Shown in pieces: positions 13,901-25,900 of a stretch of DNA of 64,000 nucleotides (position 1 is its first letter; every line of letters begins with the position of its first letter). The notes under the pieces were generated by a model, which saw only the letters and a program-made list of their open reading frames with translations, had not been told where the DNA came from and ran no database searches. The stretch is from Amycolatopsis solani. GTDB taxonomy: Bacteria > Actinomycetota > Actinomycetes > Mycobacteriales > Pseudonocardiaceae. The stretch is from NCBI RefSeq assembly GCF_033441515.1, contig NZ_JAWQJT010000003.1:186001-250000 (forward strand), read 5' to 3'. A program made the position numbers and the translations under genes.

Positions 13901-16900
13901 ACGAACGTCGACGGCGTCGCCATCACCGTGACCCCGCCGGCGAGGGCGAGGTCGCACTCCCCCGACCGCAGGGCCTGCGCGGCGAGGTGCAGTGAGACGA
14001 GCGACGACGAACACGCCGTGTCCACGGTGACCGCCGGGCCTTCGAGACCGAGCACATAGGACACCCGGCCGGAGGCGACGCTGCCCGCGCTGCCGCTCGT
14101 GAGGTAGCCCTCGGCGTCTTCGCTGCCGCCGAGCAGGCGGCTGTAGTCGTGGTACATCACGCCGGCGAACACGCCGGTCGAGGTGCCGCGCAAGCCCGCC
14201 GGGTCGATGCCCGCGCGCTCGACGGCCTCCCACGACGTTTCGAGCAGCAGCCGCTGCTGCGCGTCGGTCGCGAGGGCCTCGCGCGGGCTCATGCCGAAGA
14301 ACTCGGCGTCGAACTCGGCGGCGTCGTGCAGGAACCCGCCGTGGCGCGTGTAGGACGTGCCGGGGTGAGCGGGGTCCGGGTCGTAGAGCGAGTCGAGGTC
14401 CCAGCCGCGGTCGGTGGGGAACTCCGAGACGGCGTCGCGGCCGTCGCGGACCAGCTCCCAGAGCTGTTCGGGTGTGCGGACCCCGCCCGGGTAGCGGCAG
14501 GCCATGCCCACGATGACGATCGGGTCGCCGGTGACCGCGCGGCGCGTCTCGGCGACCGGCGGGGCGGCGTCGAAGAGCTCGGTCAGCAGGTGCCCGGCGA
14601 GCGCGGTGACGGTCGGGTGGTCGAACACCAGGGTGCTCGGCAGGCGCAGCCCGGTGGCGGCGGCGAGGCGGTTGCGCAGGTCGACGCCGCTGAGCGAGTC
14701 GAAACCGAGGTCGGAGAAAGCGCGGGCGGGGTCGATCGCGGCGGCGTCGGCGTGGCCGAGTGCGAGCGCGACGTGCGTGGCCACCAGTCCGGCGAGGGCC
14801 TCGGCGCGCTCGGGTGCGGGCAGCGGCGCGAGGGTGCGGGTCAGGTCGACGGCCTGCGCGGACCCGGCGGCGGCGCGGCGGCGGCCGGGCCGGACCAGGC
14901 CGCGTAGGACGTGCGGGACCTCCGGCTGCCGTCGCACGGCGGCGAGGTCGAGCGGCAGCGGGAGCAGCGCGGGATCACCGGCGCCGCGGGCGGCGTCGAA
15001 CAGGGCGAGCCCCGCGTCGAGGGTGACCGGCGGCAGCCCGGCTTCGGCGAGCCGCCGGAGGTCCACTTCGGACAGCGTCGACGTCATGCCGCTGCCGGAT
15101 TCCCACGGGCCCCAGCCGAGGGACACGGTGTGCGGGCGGTGGCGGGCGAGCGCGTCGAGGAAAGCGTTTGCGGCGGCGTAGTTCGCCTGGCCGGCGCCGC
15201 CGAACGTGCCGACGACGGAGGAGAAGAAGATCAGCTCGGTGCCGGGGCCGGTGAGCTCGTGGAGGTACCAGGCGCCGTCGGCCTTGGCGCGCAGGACGGT
15301 TTCGAAGCGTTCCGGGGTGAGCGCGGCGAGGGTGCCGTCGTCGAGGACGCCGGCGGCGTGCACGACGGTGGTGATCTCGCGGCCGTGGAGGAGCCGTTCG
15401 AGGGCGGCACGGTCGCCGACGTCGCAGGCGGCCACCTCGACGCGATCGCCGAGCTCGGCGAGGAGGGCGGGGTCGGCGACGCCGGAGCGGCTGACGAGCA
15501 GCAGGTCGCGGCCGCGGGCGGCGAGGTGGCGGGCGACGGCGCTGCCGAGACCACCGGTGCCGCCGGTGATGAGGACGGTGCCTTCGCGCTCGGCGGGTTC
15601 GGCCGGGGGTTCGGTGACGCGGGCGAGGCGGGCGGCGAGGAGGCGGCCGCCGTCGATCTTCAGGACGGGTTCGTCCCCGGCGACGACCGGGTCGAGGGAA
15701 CCATCGGTCTCGACGAGCACGAACCGGCCCGGGTGCTCGGCTTGGGCGGCGCGCACGAGCCCCCCGGCGGCGGCCGCGACCGGGTCGGCGGCGGGGATGA
15801 CGACGACCAGGGTGCGATCGTGGGTGAGGGCGGCCTGGAGTTCGGTCAGGACGTGGGTGGTGACCTCGCGCAGGGAGCGGGGGACGTCGGTCAGGTCACC
15901 GGTGATGGTGAGGACGTCGGCTGGGATCGGCTGGGGTGTGACCGGGGTCCAGTCGAGGCGCAGGAGCGGTTGCGGGGTCTTGGCCGCGCCGGGGCGGCGG
16001 AGGACGAGGCGCTCGATGGAGACGACGGGGTTGCCGGCGGGGTCGGTGGCGGTGAGCCGGAGCCCGCCGTCGGCCGGGGTCAGCCGGACGCGGAGGGCGG
16101 CGGCGCCGGTGGCGTGGAGGGTGATGCCGTGCCAGGAGAAGGGGACGCTGCCGGTGAGGGCGGGGTCGAGCAGGGAGACGAGCCGGAGGGTGGCGTCGAA
16201 GAGGGCGGGGTGTAGGCCGTAGGCGGAGGCTTCGGGGCGCTGGGGGCCGGTTAGGGCGACTTCGGCGAAGATCTCGTGGTCGCGGCGCCAGGCGATGGTG
16301 GGTCCGGGGAAGGCGGGACCGTAGCCCAGGCCGTCGGCGGCCAGGCGGTCGGTGAGGTCGGTGAGGCCGAGGGGTTCGGCGCCGACGGGGGGCCAGGTGT
16401 CGGCGGAGGTCGAGCCGACCGCGGCGGACAACGCGGCCGAGCCGGGCACGGCGGCCCTACCTGCAGCGCCGGGTGCGCCGGGCACCGCCGCCGAGCTGGC
16501 AAGGCCGGCAGCGGCGGCCGAGCCGGACACAGCGGCCCCACCGGGGGCGCCGGCAGCGCCGGGTGCCGCGGCCGAGCCGGTCGCGGGCGTGGCAAGCGCC
16601 GCCGCCGGGACGGAATCCTCATCCAGGGCCACCTCCGGCACCAGGCGGCCGGTCGCGTGGCGGACCCACGGGTCGTCCGTGCCCTCGGGGCGCGAAGACA
16701 CCGTGACCTCTCGCGCACCCTCCTCGTCCGCGGTGGACAACCGCACCTGGAGGTGGCGGTCCTCCGCCAACGCCAGCGGGGACTCGATCGTCAGCTCCTC
16801 GACTGCGAGGTCCACGCCCGCCGCCAGGGCGAGCTCGGCGAACGCCGTGCCGGGGAGGACCGGGGTGCCGTGGACCTCGTGGTCCGCCAGCCAGGGCTGG

Positions 16901-19900
16901 GTCGCCGTCGTGAGGAGGCTGGTCCGGACTACGCCGCCGTCGGTCAAGTCCAGAGCCGGGCCCAGGAGGGGGTGGCCGGGGGCCGAGGGCCAGAAGCGCT
17001 GGTGCTGGAACGGGTACGTCGGCAGGTCGGTCACCCGCGCGCCGGAGCCCGCGAACCACGCCGGCCAGTCCACTGTGGACCCGGCGACGTGCAGGCGGCC
17101 CAGCGCCTCGAGGATCGACACCGGCTCCGGGCGGTCGCGGCGCAGGACCGGCGTGACCACCGCCGCCGGGTCGTCGAGCAGGGCGGACAGGACCGCGGCC
17201 GGGCCGATCTCCGCGAACCTCGTCACGCCAGCTTCGCGCAACGAGCCGAGCGCGTCGGCGAACCGGACCGTTGCGCGCACGTGATCAACCCAGTACTCCG
17301 GGGACGTCACGTCGCCCGCCGCGATCAGCGGGATCTGCGGCGGCGCGAACGACAATTCCGCCACCACCGCGCGGAACTCCGCCAGCATCGGATCCATCAA
17401 GGACGAATGGAACGCGTGCGACACCTTCAGCCGCTTGGACTTTCCGAACCGAGCAGCCACGGAGAGGACCGCCGCTTCGACGCCGGAGACCACCACGGAC
17501 CGCGGGCCGTTCACCGCGGCGAGGTCGGCGCCGTCGATCAGCTCGGCACGGACGTCCTCTTCGGACGCTTCGATCGCCACCATCGCCCCGCCGCGCGGCA
17601 GGGCCTGCATCAGCCGGCCGCGCGCGGACACCAGGGTGACCGCGTCGGCCAGGGACAGCACCCCGGCCACGTGCGCGGCCGCGATCTCCCCCACCGAGTG
17701 CCCGGCCACGAAGTCCGGGCGCACGCCCCACGACGCCAGCAGGCGGGACAGTGCCACTTCGATCGCGAACAACGCCGGTTGCGCGACGCCGGTTGCGGCC
17801 AGCGCCTCGGCGTCGGCCCCCCACACGACCGCGCGCACCGAATCGTCGAACCCGGCCAAGACCTCGTCGAACGCCGCCGCGAACACCGGGTACTCCGCGG
17901 CCAGCTCCCGGCCCATCCCGAGCCGCTGGGCGCCCTGCCCGGTGAACAGGAAGGCCAGCGGTCCCGGGGCCGCGACACCCCGCGCGACCTCGCGCACGCC
18001 GTCGGCACCGGCCAGCAGGACCGCGCGGTGCGGGAACCGGGCGCGGGTGGTCGCCAGCGTGAACCCGGCGTCCAGCGGCGCTGGGGAAACCGCGGTGACG
18101 CGGGCGATCTGGTCGGTCAGCGCCGCTTCCGAACGCGCCGAGAGCACCCACGGCACCACTGGGCGCTCGGCAGCGGGAACCGGCTCGACGACCGGGGCTT
18201 CGATGACGACGTGGGCGTTGGTCCCGCTGATCCCGAACGACGACACACCCGCCCGCCGCGGCCGGTCGGCGGCCGGCCACTCCCGTGCTTCCGCGAGCAG
18301 TTCGACGGACCCCGACGCCCAGTCCACATGGGACGACGGTGTCCCCGCCCACAGCGACTTCGGCACGACGCCGTGGCGCATGGCGAGGATCATCTTGATG
18401 ATGCCGGCGACTCCGGCGGCGGCCTGGGTGTGCCCGATGTTCGACTTCACCGAGCCCAGCAGCAACGGCGTCGAGCGGTCCTGGCCATAGGTCGCCAGCA
18501 ACGCCTGCGCCTCGATCGGGTCACCCAGCGTGGTCCCGGTGCCGTGGGCTTCGACGACGTCGACGTCCGAAGTGGACAGACCGGACGCCGCCAGCGCAGA
18601 CAGGATCACCCGCTGCTGCGAAGGACCGTTCGGCGCGGTGAGGCCGTTCGAAGCACCGTCCTGGTTGACCGCCGAACCGCGCAGCACAGCTAAAACCCGG
18701 TGTCCATTCCGGACCGCGTCCGACTGCCGCTCCAGCACGAGCAGGCCGACCCCTTCGGACCACCCGGTGCCGTCCGCGTCGTCCGAAAAGGACTTGCAAC
18801 GGCCGTCACCGGCCAGTCCGCCTTGGCGGGCGAAGTCGACGAACGTCGCCGGGGTCGACATGACCGTGACCCCACCGGCCAGCGCCAGCGAACACTCCCC
18901 CGAGCGCAGCGCCTGGGCCGCCCAGTGCAGCGCCACCAGCGACGACGAACACGCCGTGTCCACCGTGACCGCCGGGCCCTCCAGGCCGAGCGCGTACGCG
19001 ACCCGCCCGGACGCGATACTGCCCGCGGTGCCGTTGACGTCGAAGCCCCGCGCCTCGGGATCCTGTGCGATCGCCGCGTAGTCGTGGTACATCACCCCGG
19101 CGAACACGCCGGTGTCCGAGCCCTTCAGCGACGTCGGGTCGATGCCCGCCCGCTCGAACGCCTCCCACGATACTTCCAGGAGCAGCCGCTGCTGCGGGTC
19201 GGCGCTGAGCGCGTCCCGCGGGGAAATGCCGAAGAAGTCGGCATCGAACCCGGTGGCCTCGTGCAGGAAGCCCCCGGCGAAGTCCGCGCCGGGGACGTGC
19301 CAGCCGCGGTCGGCGGGCATCGGGGTGATGCCGTCGCGGCCCTCGGTCAGCAGCTCCCAGAAGTCCTCCGGCGACGCCACCCCGCCCGGGTACCGGCAGG
19401 CCATGCCGACGACGACGATCGGGTCGTCGCCGCGCGGCGCGGCCACCTTGGCCGGCCGCAGCGAAAGGCCGTCTTCGAGGAACGCGGTGACGGCGTCCGG
19501 GGTCGGGTGGTCGAACACCAGCGTCGCGGGCAGCCGGCGCCCGGTCGCCTCGGCGAGCCGGTTGCGCAGCTCCACCGACGTCAGGGAATCCAGGCCCAGC
19601 TCGCGGAACGTCAGCGACGAGTCGACCGACGCCGCGGATGCGTGCCCGAGGACGTTCGCCACCGTCGACACGACCAGCGCGCCGAAGTCGGTCGCCGCGG
19701 CGGCCGCGCGGCGCGGGCGCGGCGGGGCCAGGCGGTGGAACACCGGCGGCACGACGTCCAGCGCGCGCAGGGCGGCGCGGTCGACGTGCGCGGCGACGAC
19801 GGCGGGTTCGGCCCCGGCGAGGGCCGCGTCGAACCAGGCCAGGCCTTCCTCGACCGAGTGCGCCGGCAGCCCGGCGCGGGCCATCCGCCGCAGGCCCGCT

Positions 19901-22900
19901 TCGGACAGCGTGCCGGTCATGCCGCTCTCGCGCGCCCACGGGCCCCAGGCGATCGCGCGGGCCGGGAGCCCGGCGGCGGCCCGGGTGCGGACCAGGTCGT
20001 CGAGGACCGCGTTGGCCGCGGTGTACGCGCCTTGGCCGCCGTTGCCGAGCACGCCGAACACCGACGTGAACACGACGAACGCGGACAGCTCCGGGGCCAG
20101 TTCGTGCAGGTGCCAGGCCGCGTCGACCTTCGGGGCGAGCACGCCGGCGAGCCGGGCGGGGGTCAGTGCGTCGAGCACGCCGTCGTCGAGGACCCCGGCG
20201 GCGTGCACCACGCCGGTGACGTCGTGCGCGGCCAGCAGTGCGGCGACGGCGTCGCGGTCGGAGACGTCGCACGCGGCCACGTCCACCGCCGCGCCGAGCG
20301 CGGTCAGCTCGCCGGCCAGTTCCCGGGCGCCGGGTGCCTCGGCACCGCGGCGACCGGCGAGGACCAGCCGCGTCACGCCGTGGGCCGTCACCAGGTGCCG
20401 GGCGACGTGACCGCCGAGGCCACCCGTACCGCCGGTGATCAGGACGGCGCCGGTCCCCCACTCGACCGCACCGGGCTCGCCGGCGGGCACCGGCGCCAGG
20501 CGCGGCACCTCGACCCGGCCGTCGCGGACGCGGGCTTCGGTCTCACCGGATGTCGGGAGCGCGGCCAGCTCCGCCGCCGAGGGCACGCCGGACAGCAGGA
20601 AGAAGCGGCCCGGCCGTTCCGCCTGCGCCGAGCGGACGAGCCCCTCGACGGCCGCGGCGACCGGGCCGCCGCGGGTGACGAACACCAGGCGCTTGCCGTC
20701 CTCGAGGTGCCCGCGCAGGTGGCTCAGCACCGTCGCCGTCACCAGCCGGACGGCGGCCGGGACCGGCAGGCCCACGGCGTCCGGGACCGGCACGAGCAGC
20801 ACGTCGGCCGACGACGGCACCGCGTGGCGCCCGGCCAGCAGCGCGCCGAGGCCGTCCTCGTCCGCGCCGACGACGGCCCAGGTCAGCTCGGCCGGGGCGC
20901 CGAGGTCCTTCCGCGTCCACTCGACGTGCAGCAACGGCGGCGCCGCCGGAGCCGCGTCGGCCGGGGGCCGCAGCACGAGCGACCCGACGGTGGCGACCGG
21001 CGCGCCTTCGGGGTCGGTCACGGACAGCGTCACGGTGTCCGGGCCGAGGCGCCGCAGCCGCAGCCGCAGCGCGGACGCGCCCACCGCGTGCAGGCCGACG
21101 TCGGACCAGACGAACGGCAGCCGGGCACGCGGGCGCGGGTCGAGCCCGAGGAACGGCACCAGGTGCAGCGCGGCGTCGAACAGGGCCGGGTGCAGCAGGT
21201 AGCCGGCCGGGTCGCCGGCTTCCTGGGGCAGCACGAGGTCCGCGCACAGGTCGTCGCCTTCGTGCCAGGCCGCACGCACGCCGCGGAAGGCGGGCCCGTA
21301 GGCCAGCCCGGCCGCGGCCAGGGTCGGGTACAGCTCGGCGACGTCGATCTCTTCGCCGCGCTCGCCGTCCGGGAGCACCGGGGCCGCGACGGCCGGGACC
21401 AGGCGGCCGGTCGCGTGCTCGGTCCACGGGCCGCCGGCCGCGCGGGAGTGCACGGTGACCGGGCGGCCGCCGTCGTCGGCGCCGACGCGGACCTGCACGG
21501 TGACGCCGTCGGCCGGGAGTGGCAGCGGCGCGGTGAGGGTCAGTTCGGCGAGTGCGCCGCAGCCGAGTTCGGCGCCGGCGCGCAACGCGAGTTCGACGAA
21601 CCCGGTGCCGGGGAACAGGATCCGGTCTTCGACGACGTGCCCCGCCGGCCACGGCAGCGCGTCCGGCGAGACGTGCCCGGTGAGCACGACGCCGTCTTCG
21701 CCGGGCAGTTCGACGGCCGCGCCGAGCAACGGGTGGTCCGAGCGGTCGAACGGGCGGGCCGACGGCCGCGCGGTGACCCAGAAGCGTTCGTGCTGGAAGG
21801 CATACGTGGGCAGGGCGACGCGGCGGGCGCCGGTGCCGGCGTAGAACGCCGTCCAGTCGAGTTCGGCGCCGAGGACGTGCAAGCGGCCAAGCGCGGTAGC
21901 GAACGCCGTCTCTTCCGGCCGGTCCGAGCGCAGCAGCGGCACCGGGGACGCCTCCGGCAGCGTGCGCGCGACCAAACCGGCGAGGGTGCTGTCCGGTCCT
22001 ATTTCGACGAACGTGCCGATCCCGTTGTCCCGCAACGACTCCAGCGCATCGGCGAAGCGCACGGTGGCGACGACCTGGGCGACCCAGTAGCCCGGATCGG
22101 TCAGCTCACCCGGTCCGGCCGGGCGGCCGGTGACCGTCGAGACGACCGGCAGCGTGGGCTCGTGGAACGTCAACCCTTCGGCCACGCGCCGGAAGGCGTC
22201 GAGCATCGGCGTCATCAGCGGCGAGTGGAACGCGTGCGACACCGAAAGCCGCCGGGCCTCCTCGAAGGACGCCGCCAGCCGCAGCAACGCGCTCTCTTCC
22301 CCGGAGACGACCAGGGATTCGGGCGCGTTGACGGCGGCGATCGCGACGCCGTCGGTGAGCAGCGGCCGGACCTCGGCTTCGGTGGCCTGCAAGGCGATCA
22401 TCGCGCCGCCTTCGGGCAGCGCCTCCATCAGGCGGCCGCGCGCGACGACGAGCGTGCACGCGTCCGGCAGGTCGAGCACCCCGGCGACGTGCGCCGCGGC
22501 CAGCTCGCCGATCGAGTGCCCGGCGACCCGGTCCGCACGCACGCCGAGCGACTCGGCGAGCCGGAACAGCGCGACTTCGAGGGCGAACAGCGCGGGCTGG
22601 GCGACGCCGGTGCGGTCGAGTTCGGCCGGGTCTTCGGTGGCGATCGCCGCCGCTACCTCGGCCGGGAAGTGCGCGCAGATCTCCGCGTACGCGGCCGCGA
22701 AGGCCGGGAACCGCGCGGCCAGCTCGCGGCCCATGCCGACGCGCTGGGTGCCCTGCCCGGCGAACACCGCGGCGACGGACGGCGCCAGCGCGGGCGCGGT
22801 GCCGCTCGCGATCTCGGCCCCGCCCAGCAACACCGCCCGGCGGTCGAACGAAGAACGCGTGGTGAGCAGCGAATGCCCGACGTCGATGGGGTCAGCTTCG

Positions 22901-25900
22901 AAGTCGCGGAGGCTCTCGACGGCGGCTCGCAACGCGGCTTCGGACTGCGCCGAGACGACCCACGGCACGGCGGCGGCCACGACTTCGCGCGCGGGCTCGG
23001 CGATGGCGTCCGCCGGGGCCTGCTCCAGGATCAGGTGCGCGTTCGTCCCGCTGATGCCGAACGACGACACGGCCGCGCGGCGCGGCCGTCCGGCGTCCGG
23101 CCACTCGCGGGCCGCGGTGACGAGGTCGACCGCGCCCGCCGTCCAGTCCACATGGGACGACGGCGTTTCGGCGTGCAGGGTGCGGGGAACGACGCCGTGC
23201 CGCATCGCCGCGATCATCTTGATGACGCCGGCGATCCCGGCCGCGGCCTGCGTGTGCCCGATGTTCGACTTGATCGAGCCGAGCAGCAGCGGTGTTTCCC
23301 GCTCCTGCCCGTAGACGGCGAGCGCGGCGCGCGCTTCGATCGGGTCGCCGAGCCGGGTGCCGGTGCCGTGCGCTTCGAGGACGTCGACGTCGGCGGGCGC
23401 GAGACCGGCGTCGCCGAGTGCCTCGCGGAGCACGCGCTGCTGCGCCGGGCCGCTGGGCGCGGTGAGGCCGTTGGACGCGCCGTCGGAGTTGACCGCGGAG
23501 CCGCGCACGATCGCGAGGACGTCGTGGCCGAGCTCGCGAGCGCGCGAAAGCCGTTCGACGACGACCATGCCGACGCCCTCGGCCCAGCCGGTGCCGTCCG
23601 CGCCGTCGCCGAACGCCTTGCAGCGCCCATCTTCCGACAGGCCGCCCTGCTTGGCGAACTCGACGAAGATGCCCGGCTCGGCCATCACCGTCACGCCACC
23701 GGCGATGGCCAGCGCCGTCTCGCCCGAGCGCACCGAGCGGACGGCCAGGTGCAGCGCGACCAGCGACGAGGAGCACGCCGTGTCCACGGTGACGGCCGGA
23801 CCGCCGGTGCCGAGCACGTAGGCGACCCGGCCGGAGACCAGGCTCGGCGAGGTGCCGGTGAGCACGTACCCCTCGGCGTCGCCGGTGCCTTCGGCCAGCC
23901 GCGGCCCGTAGTCCTGCGCGGTGGCGCCGACGAACACGCCGGTCCGGGTGCCGCGCAGCGACGACGGCGCGATGCCGGCGCGCTCCAGGGTCTCCCAGAC
24001 GACTTCGAGCACCAGCCGCTGCTGGGGTTCCATCGCCTGCGCTTCCCGCGGCGAAATGCCGAACAGGCCGGCGTCGAACCCGGCGACGTCGGCGAGGAAC
24101 CCGCCCGGCCGTCCGGTGCCGAGCACCGACGCGGGCCAGCCGCGGTCGGCGGGCATCGCGGTGATCGCGTCCACTTCGGACTCGACGAGCTGCCAGAGTT
24201 CTTCGGGGGAACCGGCTCCGCCCGGGTAGCGGCAGCCGAGGCCGACGATGACGACGGGGTCGGCGTCGCCGGACGAGGTGATCCCGGGTGCGGTCACCGG
24301 CGCGGCGCCGGCGAGGTGCTCGGCGAGCGCGCGGGCGGTCGGGTGGTCGAACAGCGCGGTCGTGGCCAGCGTGCGGCCGGTGGCGGTGCCGAGCCGGACC
24401 GCGAGGTCGACGTTCATCGCCGAGTCGAAGCCCAGTTCGCGGAAGGACGTCGTGGGGTCGACCGCGGTGCCGAGGACCGCGGCGGCTTCGGCGGTGACGA
24501 GCTTCAGCAGGTCGCGGTCGACGGGGGCGGCCGCGGGTTTCGGTTCGGGCGCGTCGAACCAGTGGCGTTCGCGGTCGAAGGCGTAGGTCGGCAGGTCGAG
24601 CGGGCGGCCGCCGCCGGTGAGCTTCGTCCAGTCGACGTCGATGCCGTGGACGTGCAGCTCGGCCAGCGCCGCGACGGCGCCGAAGTCCTCGGGGCGCCGC
24701 GACCGCGAAGACCGCACGGCCACCGCGTCGCCGCCCAGGCCGGCGCGGACCAGCGAGGTGAGGGTGCCGTCCGGGCCCAGTTCGAGGAACGCCGTGATCC
24801 CCTGGCGGGACAACGCGGTGACGGCGTCGGCGAAGCGGACGGTGTCGCGGGCTTGGCGGACCCAGTACTCGGGGTCGCCCAGCTGGGCCTGGCGGATCTC
24901 GCGGCCGGTCACCGTCGAGACGATCGGCCGACGCGGCGCGCGCAGGTCGAGCTGCTCGACGACCCGGCGGTACTCGGCCAGCATCGGGTCCATCAGCGGC
25001 GAGTGGAACGCGTGCGAGACGGCCAGGCGGCTGACCTTGCGGCCCTCGGCCTCGAACCGGGCGGCCAGCGCCAGCACCGGCTCCTCCGGGCCGGCGAGCA
25101 CGACGTGCGCGGGCCCGTTGACCGCGGCGAGCACGACCCCGTCGCCCAGCAGCGGCTCGACCTCGGCCGCGGCGGCGCGGACCGACACCATCGCGCCGCC
25201 CGGCGGCAGCGAGCCCATCAGCCGGCCGCGGGCAGTGACCAGCACGCAGGCGTCGTCGAGGGACAGCACGCCGGCGACGTGGGCGGCGGCGATCTCGCCG
25301 ACCGAGTGCCCGGCGACGTACGCCGGCTCGACGCCCCACGAGGCGAACAGCCGGTACAGCGCGACTTCGTAGGCGAACAGCGCGGGCTGGGTGTGCCCGG
25401 TTTCGTCGAGCACGGCGGCGTCGGCCGAACCCGGCTCGGCGAACAGCACGTCCCGCAGCGGGCGTTCGGTGTCGCAGCGCGCGCAGATCTCGTCGAGCGC
25501 CTCGGCGAACACCGGGAACCGCTCGTACAGCTCGCGGCCCATGCCGGGCCGCTGGGCGCCCTGGCCGGGGAAGAGGATGGCGAGGCGGTGCTCGCCCGCC
25601 GTCCCGGAGACGACGTCGGCCGAGGGCTCACCGGCGGCGAGCGCGGGCAGGGCGGCGGGGTCGAGCACGACGGCCCGGTGCGGGAACGCGCTGCGCGTGG
25701 TGGCCAGGGAGTGCGCGATGTCGAGCGGATCGGCGTCGCGCCCGGTCAGGGCTTCGGCTTGGCCGCGCAGGGCGCGCGGGGTGCGGGCGGAGAGCACCCA
25801 GGGGGCTGATCCGGTTTTCGGGCGGGGCGGCTGGGTCGTCCTCGGTACGGCGGAGAGGACGAGGTGGCAGTTCGTGCCGCCCATGCCGAACGACGAGACC

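Noticed and set aside
8285..14233. Long minus-strand frames inside gene A (8285-10219, 11132-14233) and gene D (38946-43742)
   Set aside because: They are out of frame with the PKS and give Arg/Pro/Ala-rich low-complexity protein. The true frame carries intact catalytic motifs throughout.
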